64,000 nucleotides of DNA from Crossiella sp. S99.2. GTDB lineage: Bacteria; Actinomycetota; Actinomycetes; Mycobacteriales; Pseudonocardiaceae. The notes beneath the pieces were generated by a model. That model saw only the letters and a program-made list of their open reading frames with translations. It did no database searches and had not been told where the DNA came from. Position numbers and translations under genes: made by a program. Shown piece after piece: positions 1-10,100 of this stretch. Position 1 is the first letter of the stretch. The number at the start of each line of letters is the position of its first letter. Where the stretch lies: contig NZ_JALMDK010000019.1 of NCBI RefSeq assembly GCF_023094165.1, positions 1 to 64,000 on the forward strand, given 5' to 3'.

Positions 1-210
1 TGCACACCCTGCTCACCAAGCATCGCTAGCCCACCACGATGCAACCACCACTAGAAACCGCCCAACGGCCAACACGGCGGCGAGTTGCGGCCTAGAGCTT
101 CGCGCCGATCTCGGTGGGCGGGGGTCCTCGGCCGCGGTCCTGAACGGCGTCGAACATTCCGGTGCTGTGGTCGAATCGAGTCGAATTCAGCCCGCCTGGC
201 GCATTGCTCG

Positions 211-240
211 TTGACAGGAGCGAACCCGGGTGGTGACAGT
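211..240 (+). promoter_or_regulatory. Possible sigma70-type promoter of the GH5 gene
   Basis: A consensus -35 hexamer TTGACA lies at 211-216. A weak -10-like GACAGT follows at 235-240 after 18 bases, ahead of the GGAGAG ribosome site (273-278) of the endoglucanase gene. The -35 is perfect but the -10 matches poorly, so this is tentative. I see no confident gene in bases 1-282; reading frame 3 ends in a TAG at 27-29, which could be the tail of a gene lying to the left. Confidence 0.35.
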
Positions 241-282
241 CATCGTGATCCTGGCCCGTGATTCCCCTGCCATGGAGAGACA

Positions 283-2004
283 ATGACATTCTTCCGAAAG
301 CGGTTCCTGCTGCCCTTGGCAGTCCTCATCGCCCAGTTCACCTTGGCGGCAGGCGCGGGCGAGGCCGTGGCCGCCCAGGCCGGAAAAGATCGCGCGGCCG
401 GCGGTCCGATGGCGCACGTCGCGGCGATGCAGCCGGGCTGGAACCTCGGCAACACGCTGGACTCCACCGGCGGCGACGAGACCTCCTGGGGCAACCCGCG
501 CGTCACGGAATCGTTGCTGCGCAACGTGAAGGCCCAGGGCTTCAAGAGCATCCGGATCCCGGTCACCTGGACCCAGCACACCGGTCCGGCGCCGGAGCAC
601 CAGATCCGGCCCGAGTACCTCAACCGCGTCAAGGAGGTGGTCCGCTGGGCGCTGGCGAACGGCCTCTACGTCATGATCAACCTCCATCACGACTCGTGGC
701 AGTGGATCCTGAACATGCCGTCGGATCACACCGGTGTGCTCAGCCGCTACAACACCATCTGGACCCAGCTGGCCACCGCGTTCAAGGAGTTCCCGCCGGC
801 CCAGCTGACCTTGGAGAGTGTCAACGAGCCGCAGTTCACCGGTAGCTCCGGCGTTGTCCAGGAGGCGCGGTTGCTGCACGAGCTGAACGCCTCCTTCCGC
901 GACATCGTGCGCCGCTCCGGCGGCAACAACGCCACTCGCCTGCTCGTGCTGCCGACCCTGCACACCTCCGCCGAGCAGGCCCGCCTGGACGAGCTGGCGA
1001 CCTCGATCCGCGGGTTCAACGACCCGAACCTGATCGCGACAGTGCACTACTACGGCTACTGGCCGTTCAGCGTGAACGTCGCGGGCGGCACGCACTTCGA
1101 CGCCACCGCCCAGAAAGACGTCACCGACTTCGTCGACCGCGTGCACAACACCTTCCTCGCGCGCGGCGTCCCGGTGATTCTCGGCGAGTACGGCCTGCTC
1201 GGTTTCGATCGGCACACCGGCACCATCCAGCAGGGTGAGAAGCTGAAGTTCTTCGAGTACCTCGGCTACCAGGCGCGCCTGCGCAAGATCACCACGATGT
1301 TGTGGGACAACGGCCAGCACCTCGGCCGCACCTCGTTCCAGTGGCGCGACCCGGAACTGGCCGCACAGATCAAGTCGAGCTGGACGACCCGCTCCGCCAC
1401 CGCGTCCACCGACCAGGTGTTCAGCGCCCGGTCCAGCGCCCTCAGCGCCAAGACGATCACGTTGAACCTCAACGGAACCTCGTTCTCGGGGCTGCGCCAT
1501 GGCAACACCGAACTGGTGCGCGGCGCCGACTACACCGTGTCCGGGGGCCAGCTCACCCTGACCGCCTCGGCGATGACCAGGCTGAGCGGATCGCGGCAGT
1601 ACGGCATCAACGCGGTGTTGTCGGCCCGCTTCGCCAGTGGCCTGCCGTGGCGGTTCAACCTCATCACCTACGACCAGCCGGTATTGGCCAACGCCAACGG
1701 CACGACGAGTTCGTTCGCGATCCCGACGACCTTCCGCGGTGACCTGCTCGCCACGATGGAGGCCAAGTACGCCGACGGCGCCAACGCGGGCCCGCACGAG
1801 TGGACCTCCTTCAAGGAGTTCGACCGCGCGTTCGCCCCCAACTACGCCACCGGGGCCACCACCTTGACGCCGGAGTTCTTCGCCGCGGTCAAGGACAACT
1901 CGCGGGTGACGCTCACCTTCCACTACTGGAGCGGCGCCAAGGTGACCTACTACCTCACCAAGTCGGGCGGCACGGTCACCGGCACCGTCCTGCCAGGTCG
2001 CTGA
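283..2004 (+). CDS. Secreted GH5 endo-beta-glucanase with X2/Ig-like and CBM46-like modules
   Basis: This 573-residue exported enzyme probably cleaves beta-1,4-glucans such as cellulose or xyloglucan by the retaining mechanism. Residues 1-30 form a Sec signal peptide. The GH5 barrel spans about 40-360, with the acid/base Glu182 in VNEPQF and the nucleophile Glu302 in ILGEYG; the HH of INLHHDS is also typical of the family. An X2/Ig-like module follows at about 365-460 (KTITLNLNGTSFSGL), then a CBM46-like tail at 465-573 ending in TLTFHYWSGAKVTYYL. This order is known from GH5_4 enzymes such as Bacillus Cel5B. The ATG at 283 is preceded by GGAGAG. The exact substrate cannot be read from sequence. 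Confidence 0.92.
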   Translation: MTFFRKRFLLPLAVLIAQFTLAAGAGEAVAAQAGKDRAAGGPMAHVAAMQPGWNLGNTLDSTGGDETSWGNPRVTESLLRNVKAQGFKSIRIPVTWTQHTGPAPEHQIRPEYLNRVKEVVRWALANGLYVMINLHHDSWQWILNMPSDHTGVLSRYNTIWTQLATAFKEFPPAQLTLESVNEPQFTGSSGVVQEARLLHELNASFRDIVRRSGGNNATRLLVLPTLHTSAEQARLDELATSIRGFNDPNLIATVHYYGYWPFSVNVAGGTHFDATAQKDVTDFVDRVHNTFLARGVPVILGEYGLLGFDRHTGTIQQGEKLKFFEYLGYQARLRKITTMLWDNGQHLGRTSFQWRDPELAAQIKSSWTTRSATASTDQVFSARSSALSAKTITLNLNGTSFSGLRHGNTELVRGADYTVSGGQLTLTASAMTRLSGSRQYGINAVLSARFASGLPWRFNLITYDQPVLANANGTTSSFAIPTTFRGDLLATMEAKYADGANAGPHEWTSFKEFDRAFAPNYATGATTLTPEFFAAVKDNSRVTLTFHYWSGAKVTYYLTKSGGTVTGTVLPGR

Positions 2005-2188
2005 GGATGGTCTCGTTGGGGCTGTGGTCGGGGTACTGGGTCCAGTAGAGCCAGGTTTACGCGCCGACGGCGTTGGCTGTTCAGCGAAGGGCGGGTCGAT
2101 GCGGTGGTCGGGCTGGATCAAGGCGACCAGGCGACGCCACCGTGCGGCGGGGAGCAGTCGCGGGGGTCGCGGACGGCAGGCGAATCCC

Positions 2189-5100
2189 TCAGCCGGGTGG
2201 GGCCACGGCCCACAGGGTCGTGGTTTCTGCCAAGGGGAAACCGCACTGGTCGACGAGTTCGCGGGCGCGCGCCCGGTAACCGGCGGCCTGGTCTGGTTCG
2301 CCGAGCTGTTCGTAACTGGCGCCCAGGCCTTGGAGCGCGCGGACCTGGTGCAGCGTGTCGCCGATCTCCACGGCGATGACGAGGGACCGCTGGTGGTGTT
2401 CGACGGCGGCGGCCGCCTCGCCGAGGGCCTGGAGGGCGAAGCCGAGGCAGAACAGGTCTGAGCCCGTGGTGTACCGGTCCCCCGCCGCGGTGGACAGCGC
2501 CAGGGATTCCGCGAGTCGCTGCCTGCCCTCCTCCGCCCGGCCCAGGCGTACCAGCGCGATGCCCATGCCGTTGAGCCCGTTCCACTCCAGGGAGTCGACG
2601 CCGCCCGCCACCCTGGCGATCTCCACCGTGGCCTGGTGGTGTTCGAGCGCGCGCTGGTAGTCGCCCATCCAATGGTGCACGAATCCGGCGCCCAGGTGGG
2701 CGTTGGCGCACAGGTAGGCGTTGTCGAAGTCGCTGCCGATCTTCAACGCCTGCTCGAACTCGGCCAGCGCCTGCTCGTACTCCGCCAGCCGCCAGTGGGT
2801 CAGGCCCAGCCCGCAGAGTCCCTCCGCCTCGGCCGGCCGGTCACCCACTGCCCTGGCATGATCCACCGCCCGCTGGAAGCGGGTCGCCGACTCGGCGAAA
2901 CGGTTGAGGTGCCAGTAGGTCAGGCCCAGGCACGCCGAGGTCACCGCGGTCAGCTCCGCGTCGCCGAGGTCCAGGACGAGCCGGCCGAGGCTGAGCGCGG
3001 TGTCGTAGTGCCCGAGTGCGTCCAGCATCCGCAGCACCCCTCTGACCAGTCCGGGCAGACCGGGCAACCAGCCCTGCCGGGCGGCGTGCGTGGTAGCGGC
3101 GACCAGGTTGGCCACCTCGGGCAGCAGTGCGGGGGAAAGGAATTTCCCGACCTGATCCTGGTAGTGCGCGAGCAGCCTGCGCAACGCCTCCTCGGCCGCA
3201 CCGGCGTGTTCGGCGGCGTAGCGGCGGACCAGGTCGTGCATGCGGTAGCGGCCAGGGACGTGTTCCTGGACCAGGTGCACCGCGGCCAGTTCACGGAGCC
3301 GGGCGCGGACGGTGGGTTCGCCGGCCCCGGCCAGGACCGCGGCCGCGGGCAGGCCGAGGTCCGGGCCGGGCGCCAGGGCGAGCAGGCCGGCCAGGTTCAC
3401 CGCGCCGGCGGAGAGAACCTGGTAGGTGGTGGCGAAGACGGTGCGCAGGTTGCTGGCCGGCTCGCCGGAGTCCAGGGCGTCCAGGCGGGTGTCCTCGTCG
3501 CGGAGCTCCTCGGCCAGTGCCGCGAGTGGGAAGCCGGGGTGGGTGGCGGCGCGGGCGGCCACGATGCCCAGGGCCAGCGGCAGCCGGGCGCAGCGGGCCA
3601 GCAGCTCGGCCACGGCCTGTGGTTCGGCGGCCACCCGGTCGGCGCCGAGGTAGCGGGCGAGCAGGTGCTGGGCGTCGGGTTCGGTGAGGACGTCCATGGG
3701 CAGTGTGCGGACGCCGTGCGTGGCGAGCAGGCCGTCCAGGCGGTGGCGGCTGGTGATCACCACGGTGCAGGCAGGGCTGCCGGGCAGCAGTGGCCGCACG
3801 TGGTCGGCGTCGCGGGCGTTGTCCAGCACGATGAGCAGGCGGCGGCCGGCGACCAGGCTGCGGTAGAGGGCGGCTTGGGCGTGTTCGTCCACCGGGACGG
3901 CGGCGGCGGGCACGCCGAGGGCGTCCAGGAAGCCGCGCAGGGCCACCGCGGGGGGCATCGGCTGGGCGATGGGGTCGAAGCCGCACAGATTGACGTGCAG
4001 CTGGCCGTCCGGGAAGGCGGCCAGGTTCGCGTGCGCCCAGTGCAGGGTGAGCGCGGTCTTGCCGACGCCACCGATCCCGCCGACCGCGGATACCGCGACC
4101 GTGCCGCCCGGGGTCAGCACCTGGTCGAGGCGGGCCAGTTCGGCGCCCCGGCCGGTGAACAGGCTGGGCGGGGCGGGCAGTTGCGCGGGTGTGGTGGCCG
4201 GCCGTGGCCGCCCGCCGGGCAGCTCGAACCGAGCGTGGTCTTCGATGAGTTCGGCCAGTGGCCGGTCGGGGAAGCGGGCGGCCCGTGCACCGGCCAGCAC
4301 CAGCGCCAGGGGCAGTCCACCGGAGCGGTCGATCAGCTGCTCGACGGCCTGGGGATCGGTGCGGAGGCGGTGTTCGCCAAGGCCGTGCCGCAGCAAGCCC
4401 AGCGCCTCGGTCCGGGACAGCCCGCCGAGGGTGATCCGGTGCGCGCCCGCGGTGGCGCTCAGACCGGGCAACGGGACTCGTGCGGTGAGCACGACCAGGC
4501 AGCCGGGGATCGGCGCCAGCGGCCTGATCTGCTCGGCGTCCTGTGCGTTGTCCAGCAACAGGAACACCTGCCGCCTGGCCAGCACGGTGCGCAGCAGCGC
4601 TACGCGTTCGGGCAGCGTGCCCGGGATGTCCGCCGACCGCACGGACAGCGCGCGCAGCAGCACCTCCAGCGCCGAGGCCGCCGACATCGGCCCGGTGTCG
4701 CCGTGGCCGTCCAGATCCAGGTACAGCTGCCCGTCCGGGAACTGTCCGGCGATCCGATGCCCCCAGTGCACGGCCAGGGCCGTCTTGCCCACGCCGGCGG
4801 AGCCCTCGATCACCACCATCGTGCCCACCCGCCGGTCCGGCGGGCCCAGGAGGTCCTCGAGCGCGGCCAGTTCCGCGGTCCGCCCGGCGAAGTGCCGGAT
4901 GTCGGCGGGCAGCTGGCGAGGGACCAGGGTGCGCACGGCCGGGGTCCCGGCCAGCAATGACAGGTGCAGCCCGCGCAGCGCCGGTCCTGGTTCCACGCCG
5001 AGTTCCTCGGCCAGCAGCGCGCGGCAGGCGGCGTACTCGGCCAGCGCCTCGGCCCCGCGGCCGGCCGCGACCAGCGCCCGGATCAGCAACAGCCACAACG

Positions 5101-5659
5101 ATTCCCGCAGTGGGTGGCCGCCGAGCAGCCCACGCAACCGCTCCGGCAAGCCGGTCAGGCGCTGCTCGGCCAGGTCCAGTTCGGCCAGCCGTTCCTCGGC
5201 CGCCAGCCGCCGCTCGCCCAGCGCCTGCCGCCTGCCGGGGGCGAGCAGGTGCGGCTCCCCGCGCCACTCGGTCAGGGCCCGGGTCAGCAGCTGCCGCGCG
5301 AGCGCGGGCCCCTGCTCCGCCGCCTGCTCGGCCAGCCGGGTGAACCGGGCGACATCCACCGCCTCGGCAGGCAGCTCCAGCCGGTAGCCGTGGCTGTCGG
5401 TGGCGATCACGTGCTGGCCGAGCACCCGGCGCAACCGCATCACATAGGTCTGCACCGCGCCCTTGGCACTGGCGGGCAACTCCGCGCCGCGCCACACCTC
5501 CGCCACCAGCGAATCGGCCGGGACCGTGCGGCCGACCTCAAGCGCCAGCGCCGCGAGCAGCACTCGCTGCCGATCACTGCTGAGCACCACATCCCGGCCG
5601 TCCACCCGCACGCGGAAAGAGCCGAGCAACGCGATCTCGATCCGCGGAACCAGTGCCAA
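2189..5659 (-). CDS. SARP/AfsR-like regulator with two NB-ARC domains and TPRs
   Basis: This is a large transcriptional regulator of the AfsR/SARP class. It has an N-terminal OmpR-like DNA-binding domain (begins IALLGSFRV), a bacterial transcription activation domain to about residue 245, and C-terminal TPRs from about 870. Between them lie two NTPase domains instead of one: P-loop Lys292 (EGSAGVGKTAL) and P-loop Lys534 (GGIGGVGKTAL). Each has its own Walker B-like stretch (VFLLLDNAQDA and LLIVLDNARDA). I chose the TTG at 5659 because GGGAG lies five bases upstream and SARP proteins normally start just before this beta-strand. In-frame GTG codons at 5698, 5707 and 5716 would add up to 19 residues. 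It may control the secreted hydrolases or a distant pathway; the target is unknown. Confidence 0.9.
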   Translation of the reverse strand: MALVPRIEIALLGSFRVRVDGRDVVLSSDRQRVLLAALALEVGRTVPADSLVAEVWRGAELPASAKGAVQTYVMRLRRVLGQHVIATDSHGYRLELPAEAVDVARFTRLAEQAAEQGPALARQLLTRALTEWRGEPHLLAPGRRQALGERRLAAEERLAELDLAEQRLTGLPERLRGLLGGHPLRESLWLLLIRALVAAGRGAEALAEYAACRALLAEELGVEPGPALRGLHLSLLAGTPAVRTLVPRQLPADIRHFAGRTAELAALEDLLGPPDRRVGTMVVIEGSAGVGKTALAVHWGHRIAGQFPDGQLYLDLDGHGDTGPMSAASALEVLLRALSVRSADIPGTLPERVALLRTVLARRQVFLLLDNAQDAEQIRPLAPIPGCLVVLTARVPLPGLSATAGAHRITLGGLSRTEALGLLRHGLGEHRLRTDPQAVEQLIDRSGGLPLALVLAGARAARFPDRPLAELIEDHARFELPGGRPRPATTPAQLPAPPSLFTGRGAELARLDQVLTPGGTVAVSAVGGIGGVGKTALTLHWAHANLAAFPDGQLHVNLCGFDPIAQPMPPAVALRGFLDALGVPAAAVPVDEHAQAALYRSLVAGRRLLIVLDNARDADHVRPLLPGSPACTVVITSRHRLDGLLATHGVRTLPMDVLTEPDAQHLLARYLGADRVAAEPQAVAELLARCARLPLALGIVAARAATHPGFPLAALAEELRDEDTRLDALDSGEPASNLRTVFATTYQVLSAGAVNLAGLLALAPGPDLGLPAAAVLAGAGEPTVRARLRELAAVHLVQEHVPGRYRMHDLVRRYAAEHAGAAEEALRRLLAHYQDQVGKFLSPALLPEVANLVAATTHAARQGWLPGLPGLVRGVLRMLDALGHYDTALSLGRLVLDLGDAELTAVTSACLGLTYWHLNRFAESATRFQRAVDHARAVGDRPAEAEGLCGLGLTHWRLAEYEQALAEFEQALKIGSDFDNAYLCANAHLGAGFVHHWMGDYQRALEHHQATVEIARVAGGVDSLEWNGLNGMGIALVRLGRAEEGRQRLAESLALSTAAGDRYTTGSDLFCLGFALQALGEAAAAVEHHQRSLVIAVEIGDTLHQVRALQGLGASYEQLGEPDQAAGYRARARELVDQCGFPLAETTTLWAVAPPG

Positions 5660-5794
5660 CTCCGCTCCCAGGATGAGCCGTCGCGCCAGTCTAGCCACGC
5701 GGACCACCGGTGACACCAATCCGACAGTGCCGTGCCAGTGGCCGGGGGCAAGGTCATCTCCGCTGTCGACGGATGCTCACTGGGGGAATTCGCG

Positions 5795-6652
5795 GTGCTG
5801 AAACGCCTGCTCATGGGGATGGCGGTGCTCGCTGTCGTGGCCTTCGCCGCGGTGGTGGTGACGATGGCCACGACCCGCCCGGAGGGTCCCGGCCCGGCGC
5901 CGCTGCCCGCGCTGGACGACCACGCGGCGCTGGCGCAGGCCGAACAGGCGCTCATCCGCGAGTGCATGCGCGAACTCGGGTTCGAGTACCGGGTCAGCGC
6001 ACCGTCGACCGCGCCGCCCAGGCGGGATTTTCCCTACGCGCTGGACGATCCCGCCTGGGCGGCGGCCCACGGCTACGGACCCGCCCCGGAGCCCCCGGCC
6101 GAGAATCCCAACCAGAGCTACTACGCGCGGCAGCCGCGCGGGCGGGCCGAGGCGGCGCTCAAGGCCATCCACGGGGACCGGCCCCGCGCGTTGAGCGTGC
6201 GGGTGCCGGGCGGCGCGCTGACCACGCGCAGCGACAACGGTTGTCAGGCCGAGGCGGAGGCCCGGCTCTACGGCGAACTGGCCGAGTGGTTCAAGGCCGA
6301 GACCGTGGTGCGGGAACTGCCGTCACTGCGACGTTCGCGGGTGCTCGCCGACCCGCGGTTCGCCGCGGCGGCCGGTTCCTGGGCCGACTGCATGCGCGCC
6401 GAGGGCCACCCGCACGCCACCCCGGCCGAGGCCCGCGCCGCGCTGCCGCTGCCAGCCGAGGCCGAGCGGAAGCTCGCCGTCGCCGAAGCCGGCTGCGCCG
6501 TGCGCACGGGATTCGCCGCCGCGGCAACGACCCTTGACCGGGAGCACGACACCCGGCTCAACCGGGAGTTCCAGTCCGAAGTGGACACCGAACGGAGACT
6601 GCGCGCGGACGCGGTGCCACGCGCCCGCGCGGTGCTGGCCGCCACCCGCTGA
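5795..6652 (+). CDS. Secreted or membrane-anchored protein of unknown function
   Basis: I do not recognise a named family for this 285-residue protein. A single hydrophobic segment at about residues 6-25 (MAVLAVVAFAAVVV) should act as a signal or anchor. The exported part is charged, Ala- and Glu-rich, and holds four spaced cysteines (in RECMREL, NGCQAEA, ADCMRAE, EAGCAVR) that could form two disulphides. The GTG at 5795 is chosen because GGGGG lies just upstream at 5782-5786 and the hydrophobic segment then begins almost at once. An earlier ATG at 5732 lacks a good ribosome site. The gene is divergent from the SARP regulator. Confidence 0.7.
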   Translation: MLKRLLMGMAVLAVVAFAAVVVTMATTRPEGPGPAPLPALDDHAALAQAEQALIRECMRELGFEYRVSAPSTAPPRRDFPYALDDPAWAAAHGYGPAPEPPAENPNQSYYARQPRGRAEAALKAIHGDRPRALSVRVPGGALTTRSDNGCQAEAEARLYGELAEWFKAETVVRELPSLRRSRVLADPRFAAAAGSWADCMRAEGHPHATPAEARAALPLPAEAERKLAVAEAGCAVRTGFAAAATTLDREHDTRLNREFQSEVDTERRLRADAVPRARAVLAATR

Positions 6653-6693
6653 GACTCCACAACCTCTGTCCGGCAACCGAAAGAAGGAACACC

Positions 6694-7104
6694 ATGAAGA
6701 TCCGTAGCATCCGCACCCGGCTGGCCGCCGTCGCCGCGGCGGTCGCCATCCTGCCCGCGGCGGCCCAGCTCGCCCACGCCGGGGAACCCGGGGCGGTGGC
6801 CGCCGCACCGGACGGCCGGGTCCTGATCTGGAGTGGATACCACTACACCGACTACTGCAACGCCTGGGCCAGCAGCCCCGACACCCTGGGGCCCTGCCAC
6901 GACACCACCTCCTCGGTGTGCAACCGCGGCTGGGTGGGCGACTTCGACGACGTGTGGCTTTTCCAGCACACCCACTACCAGGGCGCCAAGCGGGGCCTCT
7001 ACAACGCGCGGTGCATCGACGACCTGCGCAACTTCAAGTTCGACGCCTCGAACATCTCGATGGACAACCAGATCAGCTCCATGAAGTGGACCAACCTGGC
7101 CTGA
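6694..7104 (+). CDS. Secreted peptidase-inhibitor I36-like protein
   Basis: This 136-residue protein has a cleavable signal peptide (about 1-30, ending AHAGEP). The small Cys-rich domain resembles the I36 inhibitors (Streptomyces SMI type, betagamma-crystallin-like fold). Conserved features are the VCNRGWVGDFDD stretch, the FQHTHYQG turn and a terminal ISSMKW strand. Four cysteines in the mature part could form two disulphides. It may protect exported proteins from metalloproteases. The gene has a good AGAAGG ribosome site, and the next gene starts 34 bases downstream, so the two are probably co-transcribed. The family call rests on overall pattern; inhibitor activity is inferred. Confidence 0.75.
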   Translation: MKIRSIRTRLAAVAAAVAILPAAAQLAHAGEPGAVAAAPDGRVLIWSGYHYTDYCNAWASSPDTLGPCHDTTSSVCNRGWVGDFDDVWLFQHTHYQGAKRGLYNARCIDDLRNFKFDASNISMDNQISSMKWTNLA

Positions 7105-7138
7105 TCGGCCGTCGGAGAACTGGGGAGAGAGGAAGCAC

Positions 7139-10100
7139 GTGAGACGTCGAAGATGGCAGGCGCCGGTCGTTGTGCTGGCGACAGTGGTGGCCACGGTCCC
7201 GATGGGGCTGGCGCCGCCCACCGCGGCGGCGGCGCCCGCCGCGCCCGCTCAGGCCGCGGTGGCCGAGGAACGCCGAACCGAACTGCTCGGCCGGGACTGG
7301 CGCGCCTCGCGGGATCGCGCGGTGACCACCACCGGTGACCAGCACGGGCTGCACCTGCTGGTGGCCGAGGAGAGCAACGGCTACCGCTGGCGCACCGCGG
7401 CCAGTCTGCGCGAGCCGGGACTGGAGGCCGACCAGTGGATCGGCAACGCCTGTGTGACCGCCTCCGGCGACCGGGCCGTGGTGGCGTACGCGCCCAGGAC
7501 GTTCACCAACCGGGCCGAGCTGTTCGACCGGGGCGCGTTCACCGCCGTGGTTGACCTGCGCACCGGCGCGGTCGCCAGGCTGCGCGCGCGGTCCAGCCTC
7601 GCCTACTTCAGCCCGTCCTGCGGCGCGGGTGAGCAGGCGGTGCTGACCCAGGCCGGGGACGAGGACCTCGGGCGCACCCGCTTGCTCAGGGTGGACGCGG
7701 CCAAGGCCGCGGTGCTGGCGCCCATCGAGGTGCCCGGCCAGCTCACCTCCGCGGTGCCCACCGAGCAGGGCATCGTGGCCGCGGACAGCGGCGCGGTGGT
7801 GCGGGTCGATGAGAAGGGGCACCGGCACTTCCTCGCCGCCACCGCGGGCGTGCCGTTCAAGCTCGCCGCGGACGGCGCCGGCGGTGTGGTGTACCTGGAG
7901 CGCGTCGGCCAGGACCAGGTGGCGGCGCGGCGGGTCGACCAGGCCCGGCGGAGCGTGACCACGGTCGAGTCCGGTGGGCTGACCGCGCTGGATGTGACCT
8001 CCGGCCGGGGTGGGCAGGTGTTCGTCACCGGCGCGGCCAAGGCGAAAACGGTCCAGGGGGTCCAGGTGCTCGCCGTGCCCGCTGGCGCGCAGCCGTCCAC
8101 CAGGGGCGGTCTCGCGGTGACCTCGGTGAAGGGCGAGACGGCCGATCCGAGAGCGCGGGTGCCCAGCAGGGCGCCGCAGGCGGTGACCCTGTCCGCGACC
8201 TCCTTGCGCACCGGCATGGCCATCGAGTTCCGCGCCCAGCCCGAGCACCTGCCCCCGCCGGAGCAGCCCGCAGCCGCCTCGCCCGCCGCGACGGCCGCCG
8301 GTGATCCGCACGACCCGGCCGACACCGCGGACCGGTTCTGCTCGGTGGCCCGCAACAATCCCCGCGACCAGGCCATGCAGCCCCGGCCCCGGCAGGTGGA
8401 GTGGGCGGTGAACCAGGCGGTGCGCGGCGCGCTGATGGTGCAGCGACCGGGGAACTGGAAGAACCTGGGCATGCCCGGCTACCAGCCGCAGGCGCTGTTC
8501 CCGCCGATCCTGCTCGTCGAGGGCACGCACGTGCCCGCGCAGGTGATGCTGGGCATCGCCGCCCAGGAGTCCAACCTGTGGCAGGCGGGCCGGTACGCGG
8601 TGCCAGGGGTCACCGCCAACCCGCTGATCGGCAACTACTACGGCATCGACTACTACAACGGCGATCCGGCCGATGACTGGACGATCGATTTCAGCAAGGC
8701 CGACTGCGGCTACGGCGTCACCCAGGTGACCGACGGCATGCGCCTGGCCGGCCGGACCAAACCGGGCGAGGTGGCGCTGCCGTACCAGACCCAGCGCGCG
8801 GTGGCCCTGGACTTCGCGGCCAACATCGCCGCCGGGCTGCGCATCCTGCAGGCCAAGTGGAACCAGGTGGCCTCGGCCGGGCTGAAGGTGAACAACGGGG
8901 ACTCCGCGAAGCTGGAGAACTGGTTTTTCGCCGTGTGGGCCTACAACTCGGGCTTCTATCCGAACAAGGGCGACGGCTCGCCGTGGGGCCTTGGCTGGCT
9001 GAACAACCCGGCCAACCCGAAGTACCCGGCCAACCGCGCGCCGTTCCTGGAGTACACCTACGAGGACGCCAAGAACCCACAGCGCTGGCCGTACCCGGAG
9101 AAGGTGCTGGGCTGGGCCGGTCACCCGGTCGAGATCATCGACACCCCGGGCAACCTGGTGGCCGGGTTCCGGCCTGCGTGGTGGAACGGCGACGCGACCA
9201 CCGGACCGGCCAACCGGCGGGCGGTCAAACCACCGGTCAACCAGTTCTGCGACCCCAGCAACCAGTGCCACCCCGAACGGCCCAGGGTCACTCCGAACGC
9301 GCCGGAGGTCGTCGGCGAGCCTGCCGGGCCCTGCTATCACCAGAACGGCGCCGGGCAGTACGACCTGAAGTGCTGGTACCACCAGTCGAACACGTGGAAG
9401 GCCGACTGCGCCTACAGCTGCGGCAACGAGCTGCTGCGGTTCGACCCCGGGTACGCCTACCAGGAGGACGTGGCCAGCTACCCGCCGACCTGCGACCTGC
9501 GCGGCCTGCCGCAGGGCGCGCTCATCGTCGACGACGTGCCCGATGGCACCCCGTCGGTGCGGCCGGACTGCGCCCGCCCGTGGACCAACGCGGGCACCTT
9601 CACCCTGTCCTACCAGAACGACGCGAGCGGACGGCAGCCCGGCAAGATCGACACTCACCAGATCGGCGGCGGTTTCGGCGGCCACTTCTGGTTCACCCAC
9701 GCCCGCACCCCGGGCATGGAGGGCGGCAAGCTCGAGACCAAGGCGACCTGGCGGCTGGGGCAGCCCCGCACCGGGCCGATGAAGATCATGGTGGCGCTGC
9801 CCGACCACGGCGCGCACACCAACCTGGCCCGGTACCAGATCACCGGCGCGGATGGTCCCAGGGTCAAGGTGACCGCGCAGCCGGGCGCGGGCAACCGCTG
9901 GGTGTCCCTCGGCACCTACCAGTTCAGCGGCGCGCACCCGGCGGTGACGCTGTCCTCGGTGACCGAGGACGGGGACGGGGTGCGCGACATCGCCTTCGAC
10001 GCGGTGGCCTTCGTGCCGATCAACGGGACCTACCGCGAGGAGTCCGTCGAGGCGGTGGCCATCTTCGACGAGAACCAGAACATCGACACCCCGTTCCCCG

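Noticed and set aside
92..289. A 65-codon minus frame before the GH5 gene, considered as the tail of a transposase or other gene
   Set aside because: No motif supports it and its start overlaps the GH5 start region. Codon bias is weak.
187..2121. A 644-codon minus frame across the GH5 gene
   Set aside because: The plus strand encodes a complete GH5 enzyme with both catalytic glutamates; the minus frame shows no recognisable protein.
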